Below, piece after piece: positions 34,605-42,431 of a stretch of 64,000 nucleotides of DNA. The translations under genes were made by a program, and so were the position numbers. The stretch is taken from assembly GCF_004345265.1 (NCBI RefSeq), contig NZ_SLUM01000022.1, forward strand, positions 1 through 64,000, read 5' to 3'. How positions within the stretch are numbered: position 1 is the stretch's first letter; each line of letters starts with the position of its first letter. The notes below the pieces were generated by a model. That model searched no databases. It saw nothing but the letters and a program-made list of their open reading frames with translations, and was not told the DNA's origin. The stretch comes from Allofournierella massiliensis. Its GTDB lineage: Bacteria > Bacillota > Clostridia > Oscillospirales > Ruminococcaceae.

Positions 34605-35105
34605 CTAAAATTTGGTGTTGTGGTAGCCGGTCAGCTCCACGCGCTGAGTGATGGTAGGGTAGCTGTGTCCGAACATCCGTACATAGAACTCCACATCACA
34701 ATAAAAGATGTACTCTACCCGGTCACCCACCACATTGAACTCCAGGCTGATATTGGAGACTTCATAGTCATCCGTGGAGAGCGAGATCTTCTCCGCCAGG
34801 CCGCCGGCGACAGTGGCCTCAAGCATTTCCGTATAGTCATTGCTGGAGTAAAGAGTGCGCAGGTACTCTTCAAAGTTGGTTTCCCGCTGAGAGCGGTAGG
34901 TGTCCGCATAGATGGTGGCGCTCAGGTTGTTCAGCTCCATTTTAGCCCCGTTGCGGATGTTGATGCAAGTGATCCGTACAGAGGCATACAGAAGCAGAAA
35001 AGAAATGAGCATGACGACTCCGACCACAAAGAAACAGGCAAAGAAGGTGATCTCGCCCTTCTCGTTGCGAAGTGGCCGGCGCAGCCGTGAGAAAAAACGC
35101 TTCAT
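34605..35105 (-). CDS. TadE/F-like pseudopilin, 166 aa
   Basis: A basic N-terminus (MKRFFSRLRRPLRNEKGE) is followed by a hydrophobic helix (ITFFACFFVVGVVMLISFLL), the pattern of TadE/TadF pseudopilins, with the prepilin-like cut after the Gly of EKGE. The rest is an extracellular alpha/beta domain. The start ATG at 35105 follows GAGGTGG; the longer frame is a shadow of the upstream gene. It lies directly after the DUF4320 gene. Confidence 0.75.
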   Translation of the reverse strand: MKRFFSRLRRPLRNEKGEITFFACFFVVGVVMLISFLLLYASVRITCINIRNGAKMELNNLSATIYADTYRSQRETNFEEYLRTLYSSNDYTEMLEATVAGGLAEKISLSTDDYEVSNISLEFNVVGDRVEYIFYCDVEFYVRMFGHSYPTITQRVELTGYHNTKF

Positions 35106-35116
35106 AGGGGGCCACC

Positions 35117-35584
35117 TCACTTCCAGTAGTGCTCGCTGACGCCGGAGCCGCGGGCCACCACCGTGATGTTGACCAGATCCAGGTTCCAGAAACCGCCCAG
35201 CTTGGCATCGCCTTCGATAGTGATGTAGAAAGGCGTACCCAGTTGGATAGCCCGCAACATCCCGGACGGAGTGGGTGACTTGTATGTGGCGTCGATAGAA
35301 TATGTGATATTCTCCGCGCCTTCGATCTCCGAGCACAGAAAGTCAAAGAGTGATTCGGTCTCTCGGTTGATACCGCCGGACAACTGGATCTGTTTCACCA
35401 TCTGATCGGCCGCATGGTCCAGCTCCTGTTTCGTAGAGATGATGCTGAACAAGTCGATGATAAAGGCCAGCAGGATAACAGCGATGAAGATAAACACCAC
35501 TGTGGAGAAGTAGTTGGCCTCACCCCGCTCGTTTTTTAATGTCCTGCGGAGCTTTTGCAGGAAAATATGAATGTGAACCACCAC
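35117..35584 (-). CDS. DUF4320-like TadE-type pseudopilin, 155 aa
   Basis: The first gene of the Tad operon. A basic start with ERGEANYFS and a long hydrophobic helix (about residues 28-48) match DUF4320/TadE-type pseudopilins, with a likely prepilin cut after the Gly. The remaining residues form an extracellular domain. The start codon is not settled: the GTG at 35584 has AAAGG too close before it, and no ATG is available in frame. Transcription should begin about 70 bases upstream at the promoter at 35.65 kb. Confidence 0.75.
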   Translation of the reverse strand: MVVHIHIFLQKLRRTLKNERGEANYFSTVVFIFIAVILLAFIIDLFSIISTKQELDHAADQMVKQIQLSGGINRETESLFDFLCSEIEGAENITYSIDATYKSPTPSGMLRAIQLGTPFYITIEGDAKLGGFWNLDLVNITVVARGSGVSEHYWK

Positions 35585-35652
35585 CCTTTCTTACAAATAG
35601 AAAGCAGCCGCCCCTGCCGGAGCGGCTGCATTACAAAGTTTTGACTGTACAA

Positions 35653-35721
35653 AGTATAACAGATATGGATTTACGGCTCAAGGGCAGGACCGTGCCAATG
35701 TAGGGGCAATCCTGTGCCAAT
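35653..35721 (-). promoter_or_regulatory. promoter and direct-repeat operator of the Tad operon
   Basis: On the minus strand, TTGAGC (35676-35681) and TATACT (35653-35658) are 17 bases apart. Upstream lie two ATTGGC boxes (35694-35699 and 35716-35721) spaced exactly 22 bp, the nearer one 12 bases beyond the -35. The block 35666-35699 is 32/34 identical to the one at 51612-51645 before the secretion operon. This is a shared promoter/activator site. Confidence 0.72.
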
Positions 35722-35797
35722 CGGCTGCATACTATAAAGAGAGATCATTTCGCTACTGCTCTGTGGAAGGTGTTTCAATTTACTTTCTCACTCGGCG

Positions 35798-35865
35798 TTG
35801 ACTGCAACAGAAAAAAGTGTTATTATGATTACATAAAACGAGAACAAAATGGTTATTATAATAAC
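35798..35865 (+). promoter_or_regulatory. abiE promoter with two operator palindromes
   Basis: TTGACT (35798-35803) and TATTAT (35821-35826) are 17 bases apart. GTTATTATAATAAC (35852-35865) is a perfect 14-bp palindrome, and a near copy GTTATTATGATTAC (35819-35832) overlaps the -10; they are 33 bp apart. AbiEi antitoxins are known to bind paired repeats and repress their own promoter, and this layout fits. Confidence 0.7.
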
Positions 35866-35895
35866 GAGCATATCTGCGGCAGGAAGGAGAGCTGT

Positions 35896-36564
35896 ATGGA
35901 GAAGACAAAATATAAAGATTTAATCATGCAGTATCTTACTGCATTGGACCCCAATCAAGTAATTACAACAGAAAAAATCGCTCAGTATGTGGCAATGCAA
36001 CTTCATCTGGAAACAGCGGCAGTAAAAAAGACCGTCAATGTAAATATGGCCCGCCTTGAAAAAGAAGGGCAAATTATGCGGTTGACGAAAGGTGTTTATT
36101 GCAGAAAAGTGAAAACAGCATTTGGATACTATACCCCAGATAAAGAAATACTTTTTTGCAAGCAGCTGCTTCGGGATGAAAACGAAGTGATTGGATACGA
36201 AACAGGATTGTCTGCGCTTAATCGCATCGGCTTGGTTTCTCAGATGCCAAAGAAAAGATGCATTGCAACGAACCTGCATACGAAAAGGATTCCGAAAGGA
36301 ATGCAGATAGAGATTCGGAAACCACCGATCAGAGTCAATGCGGACAATTTTCGATATTTGCAAATCTTGGATGCAATCAGAGAGCTGGACATGGCGCCGG
36401 TAGATACTGCAAAACCTGTTGATGTGGTAAGAGCAACTGCTCAGGAATTTGCGTTAAAAACGGATCAGCTGATTCTGATGGCTCGAAAATATTACGGACA
36501 AAAGACTTTGATTAGGACAATAGATATTATGTTGGAGGGCAGTTATGAAGCTACACGAGGATAA
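35896..36564 (+). CDS. abiEi: AbiEi-family antitoxin (DUF6088-like)
   Basis: A 222-aa protein with an N-terminal winged helix (about residues 10-75: YLTALDPNQVITTEKIAQYV... ARLEKEGQIMRLTKGVYCR) followed by a C-terminal antitoxin domain. It neutralises the AbiEii nucleotidyltransferase and represses the pair. The ATG at 35896 follows AGGAG; a longer frame upstream is rejected. It overlaps the toxin gene by 20 bases. Base composition is clearly more AT-rich than the flanking pilus and secretion genes, a sign of separate acquisition. Confidence 0.88.
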   Translation: MEKTKYKDLIMQYLTALDPNQVITTEKIAQYVAMQLHLETAAVKKTVNVNMARLEKEGQIMRLTKGVYCRKVKTAFGYYTPDKEILFCKQLLRDENEVIGYETGLSALNRIGLVSQMPKKRCIATNLHTKRIPKGMQIEIRKPPIRVNADNFRYLQILDAIRELDMAPVDTAKPVDVVRATAQEFALKTDQLILMARKYYGQKTLIRTIDIMLEGSYEATRG

Positions 36565-37498
36565 GTTTGCTTTTTTGAATATCATAAATTTGATTCACGA
36601 AGCCAGCGGCATTCGATCTGATATTTTAGAAAAAGACTATTATGTCACGCTGTTGCTTAGGGAGTTGGCGGATAAGCAGGCAGAGCTGCCGGCCTATTTC
36701 AAAGGGGGAACAGCCCTGTATAAAGCACAGAAAAGTATCCGCCGATTTTCGGAAGATATTGATTTAACGGTGTGCATTGATAATTGCAGTAACAGTCAGG
36801 CAAAGAAGCGATTAGAGCTGGCAACAAAGAAGTATCAGGCTTTGCCTCGTACAGCCCGAAAAGAGCTGGAAGATGATCGGAAGGGCAGTATCACGACAGT
36901 TTATGACTATACTCCGCTTGTGGAGGTGGACTCGGATGATCCACTCCAGCGTTTCGGGTATGTAAAAGTAGAAGGGACTTCTTTCACCGTCAGTGAACCT
37001 TTTACGGCGCTTGAGATCGAGCCCATACTTTATACTTATGCCACGGAAGAACAACGAAAAATCCTTCAGACACAATATCAGGTTGAACCGTTTTTGATCA
37101 ACACGATTCGGTTGGAGAGAATTTTTGCAGACAAGATTTTTGCTGCCGAGTTTTATTATGAACGTGAGATGTATTTTGACGTGGCAAAACACCTTTATGA
37201 TGTCAGTATCATGCTGGATTTGGAACAGATTCAGGGAATGCTTGGAAATCAACAGATGTTCCTTGAGATGCTGGGGTATAAAAGGCTGGAAGAGACCAGG
37301 AGAACAGGCAGCGATTTGGCCGAAAAGAAGTTTTCCGACTTTCAGTTGCTTAAAGGGTTTGCTGACAACGATGCACTCTATAAGAATTATCAAAGTATGC
37401 AGCAGAACTATGTTTTTGAGAACGAAGATGTGCTATCTTTTGACTATGTAGTGAAACAGTGGAGAAAACTCGGAGAAGTCCTGCTTGCGCTTGGATGA
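36545..37498 (+). CDS. abiEii: AbiEii nucleotidyltransferase toxin
   Basis: A 317-aa protein with the type IV toxin motifs GGTALYK (residues 54-60) and FSEDIDL (68-74), the latter holding the catalytic Asp pair of a nucleotidyltransferase fold. It blocks growth by transferring nucleotides to a target such as tRNA; in phage-defence settings this gives abortive infection. The 3' end has a terminator. The pair sits on the plus strand between two minus-strand operons, which it does not interrupt. Confidence 0.9.
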   Translation: MKLHEDKFAFLNIINLIHEASGIRSDILEKDYYVTLLLRELADKQAELPAYFKGGTALYKAQKSIRRFSEDIDLTVCIDNCSNSQAKKRLELATKKYQALPRTARKELEDDRKGSITTVYDYTPLVEVDSDDPLQRFGYVKVEGTSFTVSEPFTALEIEPILYTYATEEQRKILQTQYQVEPFLINTIRLERIFADKIFAAEFYYEREMYFDVAKHLYDVSIMLDLEQIQGMLGNQQMFLEMLGYKRLEETRRTGSDLAEKKFSDFQLLKGFADNDALYKNYQSMQQNYVFENEDVLSFDYVVKQWRKLGEVLLALG

Positions 37499-37527
37499 CG
37501 ATAACATATTGGTTCCTTAGTGAATAT

Positions 37528-37579
37528 AGCCCCCATTCTGGTTACGCACTGTAATGTGCGATCAGAATGGGGGCTTTTG
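37528..37579. terminator. terminator closing the AbiE operon
   Basis: AGCCCCCATTCTG (37528-37540) pairs perfectly with 37563-37575. The loop contains a second small stem (CGCAC/GTGCG). TTTTGTTG follows on the plus strand. It may also slow the convergent S1-domain gene, which ends at 37586. Confidence 0.85.
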
Positions 37580-37585
37580 TTGTAT

Positions 37586-39196
37586 TTACAGGTTCTGCCG
37601 GATGATCCGCGTGATGATGCCCAGGGCGATGCCCCGCTCCACATCCAAATGGGTGACGGCAAAGGATACATCATCCTTTTTCCCGGGCGTCCGGTAGTCA
37701 TAGCAGGAGTGGGCCACCGCGTTGACGCCATTGGCAAGCCGGACATAGACCACGCCCTTGTGTACATCGGTCACTTTCCCGGCGTATTTGCCCTGGATAC
37801 GGCATTTCTGCAGGTTGTCCCGGTCCGTGTTCTCCGATGTGCTTTTGATGTCGGCACGGATGCCAAGATCCTCCAGACTGTTGCGCCGCACACCGAGGAT
37901 GCGGACCAGCACTTCGTCGCCTACGGAGAAACGCTCATGGGCGTCGCCGATCCAGTCCCATGCCAAATCGCGGGCCAGGATCGACGTCTCGACGCCGAAC
38001 ACCTCTACACGAACGACCTTCTCCGCTACCGCAATGACGCGGGCCTGAACGATGCGCCCCTCGTAAATGCGGTACTTGCCCTCGGAATCCAGATCAAAAT
38101 AGAAGGTCTGTCGCTTCCGCATCATGGCCTCACGGCGGCTTGCGACTACGCTGCGGGTCTTGGAGTCGATGCCGCGCACCACAAAGTCAATGTCCGCGCC
38201 CAGCATATTCCCCAAAATCTTGTTCTGGCGCAGCATCAAATCAGCGTACTCCTGACCGGAAGGACTGCGGCCAAGGTTGATCATCATCTCCTTGAGGGGG
38301 ATGATGATGCGGAATCCCTTGTAATCCACTACGGCCACGGTTTTGCGGTTGTCCAGCTGCTCGATGCCGCCCAGCTGCCCTGTGAGGATGCGGCGGGTGC
38401 GGTAGGCGTTGTGGATCTCATGCCAAATGACATCCTCCCGGTCTTCCTGCGTTTCCACCTCTTCACGGCTGCGAATGGTCAAAATGGAGGGTTCGCTGCG
38501 GCGAATCGCGGCGGCCCGCCGGGGAGCAGCAGGAGTATCCTCCGCCGTAGAGCCTTCCTGATGGGCCTCATCTGCTGATGCGGGAAACACATCTTCACCA
38601 GGGGACACCAGATCTTCGGAGGGAGCGAGGGAAACCTCGTTCTCATCTTCGGTGATCGGCTCCTCCGCAGAGGCTTCATCCTCCGCAGGAGCCGCGTCTT
38701 CTGCAGGCGCGGCCTTTTTGCGGCGAGGGGACCGTTTGGGTTTGGGGGGAGCCGGTTCCCCGGCATCTTCAGAAGCGGTCTCCGCAGGGGTGTCATCTGC
38801 ACTTTCCGCAGACAAATCGGCAGAAGTTTCCCCCTCGCCGTCACCGTCCTCCCCGGCCACCGGTTCGGCAGGCTCATCCAAATCAGAAGGAGTGCCGGCG
38901 GCAGCGCCGCCATCCTCGCTGCCATCTTCGCTGGCAGCTTCGTCAGGCTCCTCCGTTTCCGAAAACTCAGGGAGAGGATCAGAGCCTTCCGAAGTGGCGC
39001 CACCGTCAGACTGGCCCATAGAGGTATCGTCATCAGCCTGATCCATAGAGGCCAGCAGCGCATTCAGATCGTCGTTGTCAGGCGGAGCCGCCGCATCGGC
39101 CAGGATGCCATCGGAAGAAACGGTACCGTCCATGGGGACAGCGTTTTCGGGAACAGGGATCTCCTGTTCCTGCAATACTTTTTTCTTGGTTGCCAT
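37586..39196 (-). CDS. S1-domain protein with acidic low-complexity N-terminus, 536 aa
   Basis: The first 230 residues are a Glu/Asp/Ala/Pro/Ser-rich low-complexity region. From about residue 250 to the end there are two or three S1-like OB folds (GQLGGIEQLDN..., IYEGRIVQARVIAVA..., and YAGKVTDVHKGVVYVRLANG), the last being clearest. S1 domains bind RNA, or single-stranded DNA. Its position at the end of the conjugation operon, after the coupling protein, suggests a role on the transferred strand or in element RNA; that is inference. ATG start. Confidence 0.68.
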   Translation of the reverse strand: MATKKKVLQEQEIPVPENAVPMDGTVSSDGILADAAAPPDNDDLNALLASMDQADDDTSMGQSDGGATSEGSDPLPEFSETEEPDEAASEDGSEDGGAAAGTPSDLDEPAEPVAGEDGDGEGETSADLSAESADDTPAETASEDAGEPAPPKPKRSPRRKKAAPAEDAAPAEDEASAEEPITEDENEVSLAPSEDLVSPGEDVFPASADEAHQEGSTAEDTPAAPRRAAAIRRSEPSILTIRSREEVETQEDREDVIWHEIHNAYRTRRILTGQLGGIEQLDNRKTVAVVDYKGFRIIIPLKEMMINLGRSPSGQEYADLMLRQNKILGNMLGADIDFVVRGIDSKTRSVVASRREAMMRKRQTFYFDLDSEGKYRIYEGRIVQARVIAVAEKVVRVEVFGVETSILARDLAWDWIGDAHERFSVGDEVLVRILGVRRNSLEDLGIRADIKSTSENTDRDNLQKCRIQGKYAGKVTDVHKGVVYVRLANGVNAVAHSCYDYRTPGKKDDVSFAVTHLDVERGIALGIITRIIRQNL

Positions 39197-39225
39197 AAAA
39201 TGAAAAACCTCCTATATTTTGATAT

Positions 39226-41127
39226 TTAAGAAAGGATCGAGTCCTTGTCTGTCGTGATAATGCCATCAGGGGTATCTCCAACAGGAGCCGCCGCGGCCTT
39301 TTTGGCGCCGGACGAAGTAGTGGCAGCTTTCGGCTTTTTCTTCACGGGCTTCTTGGGAGTGGGAGCCTGCGAGGTGGACGATGTAGCAGAAGGCGGCGGG
39401 GTTTCCTGCGCTGCTCTCTGCCAGTCGGGGATGTGCGCGGATGCCTTGCAGGAACGGAGCTTCGACGCCTCCGGGTGTTTGGAGTAGTCCATTTTGTCTA
39501 CCTTGAGGACTTTTTGCCCACGAATGATGACCAGCGCCTGGGTGATAGGCAGCCGCAGGACTTCATCCGGAGTGAGGACGGGACGCTTACCGACGCCGGA
39601 GGTCTCCCGGTATTCCGGTGTGTAGTTGGAGATGCGCCAAGTACCAAGTTGTTTCGATTTGCTGGACACTGACACAGAAGCCAGGCCCGTGCGCGAAGAA
39701 ATAAACTCCGCTGTCAGCTCGTCGGTGCAGCCCAAAAACAGCTGCGCATCGCAGTTGCCCAGTATCTCTTGCCAAAGGTTGAGCGGATAGCGGTTTTGCA
39801 GGCCAGCCAAATTTTGGAACACACAGCTCATGGAGATATTCCTTGAGCGGATGACGCTCAGCCGGCGGGAGAGATCCGGAATAGTGCCGCAGGCCGTCAA
39901 TTCTTCACCCAGGATATGAACAGGCACCGGCAGCTTGCCGCCTTCACAGTTCTTATCTGCATATCGCACGAGTTTGATGAAGCAGAACGATAGGAACAGG
40001 CTTGCCAGAAAGTCAAAGGTGCTGTCCTGGTCGCTGGTGACGAGAAAATAGGCGCACCGCTCTTGACCGGGCAGTTCCAGGTCAATTTCATCCCGGGTCG
40101 TGATCTTCTTAATGAGTTCTGATTGGAATACCTGCAGCCGGGAGCCAAGGCCGATGATGACGCCGCTCCTCACTGTGTCGCTGGCCTGCTTATACAGGCT
40201 GTACGGCGCTTTTGCCGGATGCGTGGGAGGCAGGTTCTCGAAAAGGCTGTCCAAATCAGACTCCCCGCTCAAAGTCAGCAGGCGGTACACCTCGCCGATG
40301 TTGCGGTTCTGCTCCGCATAGCTCTGATCCACATAGAGGACCAGGGCTTTCAGCAGATTCATTTCGCAGCTGTCCCAGAAGTGGTCACTCTTCCCGTTGT
40401 TCGTCGTATTTTTGATAATGACATCTACAAATATCTGAGCCAGCAGTTCCTGCCCCTCCACTTCGGAAAGGCAGTTCCAACTGTCCGAATTTTCAGGTGA
40501 GACTAAATTAAAAATTTTTACGCAGTACCCCTGATCTCTGAGATACTCGCTTGACTTCTCGTACAATTCCGATTTCGGGTCCGAGATAATGAGTGACTCT
40601 CCGCGCACCACTGCCTGAAGGATGCGGTTCATACAAAACGAACGGGTCTTCATGCTGCCGCTGGAGCCGTACACGGCCAAATTGCCGTTGATACGGGGCT
40701 CTTCGGGAATACAGACCGCTTTGCCGTCCAGCATCCCCAGCACAACGCCTTTATGCTTGCGCAGGTCAGGAACCAGGTCCAGCACGCCGGCCATTTCCTT
40801 GCGGCTCATCCAGCCGGAAGTTCCGTAGGTGCCTTTGGCCGAATAGATAAAATTCCGGTCGGTGTCGTATTCGCCGGTATCGCTATAGCCCATACGCATG
40901 ACCATGAGCAGCAAAATTGCCAGTAGGCCAATGCAGATCAGCGCCCCGTACACCCCATAGGGCGGATGGAGCACAGATGTCAGGCAGGTAAAAAAATCGG
41001 GCGACGCCATCTCCGGAGAAGTTCCGTCTCCAGGGATGCCGCCGCCCTGTTTCCAAGCTGCGTAATTGCCCAATAATTGTGCCAAAAAGCCACCGGCATA
41101 GAGGATAGTGAGAATGGCCAAAGGCAC
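39226..41127 (-). CDS. virD4: VirD4/TraG-type coupling protein
   Basis: A 633-aa protein with two N-terminal membrane helices (about residues 3-20 and 58-78), the P-loop VYGSSGSMKTRSF (154-161 core), the conserved stretch DPKSELYEKS, and a C-terminal ATPase part (PDLSRRLSVIRSRNISMSC...). It brings DNA to the channel. The Walker A has Met before Lys and the Walker B region VHILGEEL lacks the usual Asp, variants of the type. GTG at 41127 is the first usual start, but the frame is open to an ATA at 41163 overlapping the previous TAA and adds a plausible N-terminus (NKKKLIVGLIA). A Pro/Lys-rich tail follows. Confidence 0.88.
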   Translation of the reverse strand: MPLAILTILYAGGFLAQLLGNYAAWKQGGGIPGDGTSPEMASPDFFTCLTSVLHPPYGVYGALICIGLLAILLLMVMRMGYSDTGEYDTDRNFIYSAKGTYGTSGWMSRKEMAGVLDLVPDLRKHKGVVLGMLDGKAVCIPEEPRINGNLAVYGSSGSMKTRSFCMNRILQAVVRGESLIISDPKSELYEKSSEYLRDQGYCVKIFNLVSPENSDSWNCLSEVEGQELLAQIFVDVIIKNTTNNGKSDHFWDSCEMNLLKALVLYVDQSYAEQNRNIGEVYRLLTLSGESDLDSLFENLPPTHPAKAPYSLYKQASDTVRSGVIIGLGSRLQVFQSELIKKITTRDEIDLELPGQERCAYFLVTSDQDSTFDFLASLFLSFCFIKLVRYADKNCEGGKLPVPVHILGEELTACGTIPDLSRRLSVIRSRNISMSCVFQNLAGLQNRYPLNLWQEILGNCDAQLFLGCTDELTAEFISSRTGLASVSVSSKSKQLGTWRISNYTPEYRETSGVGKRPVLTPDEVLRLPITQALVIIRGQKVLKVDKMDYSKHPEASKLRSCKASAHIPDWQRAAQETPPPSATSSTSQAPTPKKPVKKKPKAATTSSGAKKAAAAPVGDTPDGIITTDKDSILS

Positions 41128-41159
41128 AGCTATCAGGCCGACAATGAGTTTCTTCTTAT

Positions 41160-42158
41160 TTATGGGAATAACCTCCCCTCGAATTTTGTGAAGTCAATGG
41201 TTTGCAGGCGCACCCGGCCACCGCAGTAGCGGCGCAACACATCTGCCTGGAAATCGAAGCAGATCAGCGTGCCGGGGCGTTCCATCAGTTCGAGGGAGGT
41301 GTTGAAGCGCACGATCCTGGGCAAATCGCAGAAATAACCGAACAGCACCGGCGTTCCATCCGGTTCTGCGGCATCCTGCTCTATGGCCCTGCCGGGATTT
41401 CCGACAGTAAGCCCCTGGGACAGAATACGGTCAAGTTCCGCAGTTTTTACAGGGTCGCACAGTAAAGCCAGTATCACCTCCCCCTGATGGTCATTGGTCA
41501 GAAAATAAAAGTGGTCATAGCTGCCATCCAGCATGAAATAATCGTGTTTAGCTCCGCCGGTGCTGGTGAGGATCTGGTAGCCAAGCTCCATGCTGTCGCC
41601 CAGCACAAGCCCGTACACATTCTCAGTACGGTACTGCCCAGCAAGGCGCTGTTGACACAGGACGCTCCAGAGCAGCGTTTTTACCCGCAGCTCGGACTTG
41701 TAGCGCCATTTCATCAAGGCGGCGCCGCTGTTGTAGGTGGCATAGATGCCGGTAGGCGACAGAAGCACTCCCGCGAACCGGGAACTTCGGATCTGGGTGG
41801 TATCCACCCCCATGTCTTTGACTTCGCGGGAACTGTAAAATGCGGGATAAATGACCGCTTCGCCGTTAAAGCCCTGCGGAGCAAAAACCTTCGGCTTTTC
41901 ATCCGGGTAAATCCCCACTCCGGCATTGTCCATGGTGACATAGGTTTCCGCAAGGCGGTGGAGCCGGAGCCGGCGAGTCATCTCGCTCTTGAGCCGGTTG
42001 GTCTCTGCCTCTCCCGTGAGGTAGGATGCAAAACGCTCAGGCCATCCATCCAGCAGAGCGGACTTGGCCCTGGCGCCCAACCGGTAGCCCCGGAGCCTGT
42101 CCCGGTAGTAGGTGCGCAGCAGCCCGCTCTTTTTGAGCGCAGTCACGACCGCCTCCAA
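41160..42158 (-). CDS. conserved conjugation-operon protein, 332 aa or longer
   Basis: Function unknown. The called frame starts at TTG 42158 but has no ribosome site. The same frame is open up to 42287 and reads like protein (TNTFPQPDTLPFRLLSLTA), so the true N-terminus lies about 40 residues earlier. A strong AAAGGAGGTGA sits at about 42295, next to a TTG (42283) that is out of frame by one base at GGGAAAA. The body has a mixed alpha/beta pattern without membrane helices. Directly upstream of virD4, it may be an accessory of the coupling protein. Confidence 0.6.
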   Translation of the reverse strand: MEAVVTALKKSGLLRTYYRDRLRGYRLGARAKSALLDGWPERFASYLTGEAETNRLKSEMTRRLRLHRLAETYVTMDNAGVGIYPDEKPKVFAPQGFNGEAVIYPAFYSSREVKDMGVDTTQIRSSRFAGVLLSPTGIYATYNSGAALMKWRYKSELRVKTLLWSVLCQQRLAGQYRTENVYGLVLGDSMELGYQILTSTGGAKHDYFMLDGSYDHFYFLTNDHQGEVILALLCDPVKTAELDRILSQGLTVGNPGRAIEQDAAEPDGTPVLFGYFCDLPRIVRFNTSLELMERPGTLICFDFQADVLRRYCGGRVRLQTIDFTKFEGRLFP

Positions 42159-42291
42159 ATAGTAAGGGCTGGCCGGGAGACGGTTGAGCTGGCTGGTGGG
42201 GAACTCTCCTGAAATCGCGGTCAGAGATAAAAGCCGGAACGGAAGCGTGTCCGGCTGTGGAAAAGTGTTGGTGCTTTTCCCAAGTAGTCAC

Positions 42292-42431
42292 CTCCTTTGC
42301 AGGTGCGGGATTTTTACCGTAATGACTGAGGACTTCGGTAAAAAACGGCCTCCCCGATACGGGGCAATCCCAGAGAAACCGGGCATTTCAGCCGCTTTAC
42401 TGAATGTCGGGCCGAGGAGGGCCCAAAATGG
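42292..42431 (-). other. structured leader region
   Basis: No gene. It holds several inverted repeats: CCCCG/CGGGG at about 42352-42364, TTTTTACCG with CGGTAAAAA around 42312-42346, and an imperfect CCCGACATTCAG/CTGAAATGCCCGG pair. A GGAGGTG ribosome site lies at its downstream end. It may be an attenuator or translational control region for the genes ahead of virD4. Confidence 0.4.

Noticed and set aside
37520-38578. 352-aa plus-strand frame opposite the S1-domain gene
   Set aside because: It begins inside the AbiE terminator and is complementary to clear S1 domains.
42037-42291. 84-aa GTG frame just after a good ribosome site
   Set aside because: It matches the ribosome site, but its sequence is Pro/Gln/Arg-rich and overlaps the protein-like frame that continues into the 332-aa gene.
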